Source of the DNA: Chthonomonadales bacterium
Lineage (GTDB): Bacteria > Armatimonadota > Chthonomonadetes > Chthonomonadales > CAJBBX01
Assembly: GCA_027459625.1 (NCBI GenBank)
Contig: DAIDHP010000010.1
Location: 30,088 to 94,087, forward strand
Direction: 5' to 3'
Length of the DNA: 64,000 nucleotides
The notes under the pieces: generated by a model
Database searches by the model: none
What the model was told of the DNA's origin: nothing
Seen by the model: only the letters and a program-made list of their open reading frames with translations
Translations under genes and position numbers: made by a program
Part shown: positions 63,666 through 64,000 of the stretch, one piece after another
Layout of the letters: each line of letters opens with the position of its first letter
Position numbering within the stretch: position 1 is the stretch's first letter

Positions 63666-64000
63666 ATGATTTTTTACGAATTCGGTCACAACTCATTTTG
63701 CACAAGAGGATATACCTGGGCATGGTCCATGATGCCAACACCGGAGGAGTTTTCCAAGCGATGCCCGAAATGCAGGGCGGGAATGTATGTGGGATACCCG
63801 AAGCATTCCATTAACCTGGCCGTCGAAGGCGGAAGTAAATATCCGGATATTCTGGGTTCCGGGGAGGGATCAATCCTCATAGTTTCTCAACACGTGATTG
63901 ACGATTGGGAAAGCGTGGGAATCACCGGATATGAGAAGTATGAGGCGAACATAGTGGAGGCGAACGGGAAGCGGATAAGGGATTTGAAGCCACCGCAGTA
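63666..64000 (+). CDS. Double-CXXC immunity-like protein (3' partial)
   Basis: The frame starts at the ATG at 63666 (AGAGGGA upstream), 17 bp after the toxin stop, and runs off the window after 111 codons. It reads MIFYEFGHNSFCTRGYTWAWSMMPTPEEFSKRCPKCRAGMYVGYPKHSINLAVEGGSKYPDILGSGEGSILIVSQHVIDDWESVGITGYEKYEANIV. The CPKC pair and the phrase ILIVSQHVIDDWESVGITGYEKY match my memory of the Myxococcus double-CXXCG family (SitI-type), which sits beside DUF2380 (SitA-type) toxins. It probably neutralises the RHS toxin encoded just upstream. Confidence 0.7.
   Translation, partial: MIFYEFGHNSFCTRGYTWAWSMMPTPEEFSKRCPKCRAGMYVGYPKHSINLAVEGGSKYPDILGSGEGSILIVSQHVIDDWESVGITGYEKYEANIVEANGKRIRDLKPPQ

Noticed and set aside
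1..64000. CRISPR arrays, insertion sequences, prophage genes
   Set aside because: No regularly spaced short repeats, transposase, integrase or phage structural genes were recognised. The 212-bp tandem pair has no spacers.

Overview
The window looks like chromosomal DNA of a heterotrophic, polysaccharide-degrading bacterium with an outer membrane, most probably of the Armatimonadota (Capsulimonas/Chthonomonas type). The pointers are a DUF1559-type prepilin with the [32 protein letters not shown] class of leader followed by a tiny lipoprotein, an S-layer-homology porin, many secreted glycoside hydrolases each near regulators, and near-consensus sigma-70 promoters. The taxonomic call is inference from gene content; no rRNA or tRNA gene was found.

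Layout. (1) 1-11.95 kb, secreted carbohydrate enzymes: a 5'-truncated agarase-like hydrolase, a LacI regulator followed by a GH44 endoglucanase/xyloglucanase, a prepilin and lipoprotein pair, a YicI-type alpha-xylosidase with a lac-like pair of operators around its promoter, and a beta-helix protein. GH44 plus alpha-xylosidase suggests xyloglucan use. (2) 12-20.4 kb, a phosphate-starvation cluster: four-repeat Pho box, SLH/phosphate porin, PstS, a fused PstC-PstA permease, a BON lipoprotein, PstB, a PhoB-type regulator and a PhoR-type kinase without membrane segments. (3) 20.5-28.8 kb: DUF885 protein with a degenerate metal motif, ClpB and two small heat-shock proteins, DUF2905, a metallophosphatase, an aldo/keto reductase and a DinB-like protein. 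(4) 29.2-41.8 kb: FtsX/LolD-type ABC transporter, WD40 secreted protein, two more hydrolase-like proteins, MetF, a DUF4350 protein and a MoxR ATPase. (5) 41.9-46.2 kb: thiM-thiE-thiC-thiL behind a TPP riboswitch, with thiM, thiE and thiC all broken, next to fragments of a metal-binding lipoprotein and a methyltransferase; a zone of gene decay. (6) 47-61.9 kb: two paralogous large lipoproteins sharing a C-terminal signature, one followed by a barrel-like protein; GH59 galactosidase, GH130 phosphorylase, a Gfo/Idh/MocA oxidoreductase, a beta-propeller protein and an FKP-type fucose salvage enzyme. (7) 61.9-64 kb: a 212-bp tandem repeat, then a displaced RHS C-terminal toxin tip followed by a partial double-CXXC immunity-like gene.

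How it fits together. Extracellular hydrolases release oligosaccharides (xyloglucan, galactosides, mannosides) that alpha-xylosidase, GH130 and FKP could process in the cell. The Pho cluster couples outer-membrane uptake, periplasmic binding, import and two-component control in one array. Gene ends often carry perfect hairpins with a purine-rich 5' arm and a pyrimidine-rich 3' arm, some with a U-tract and many without.
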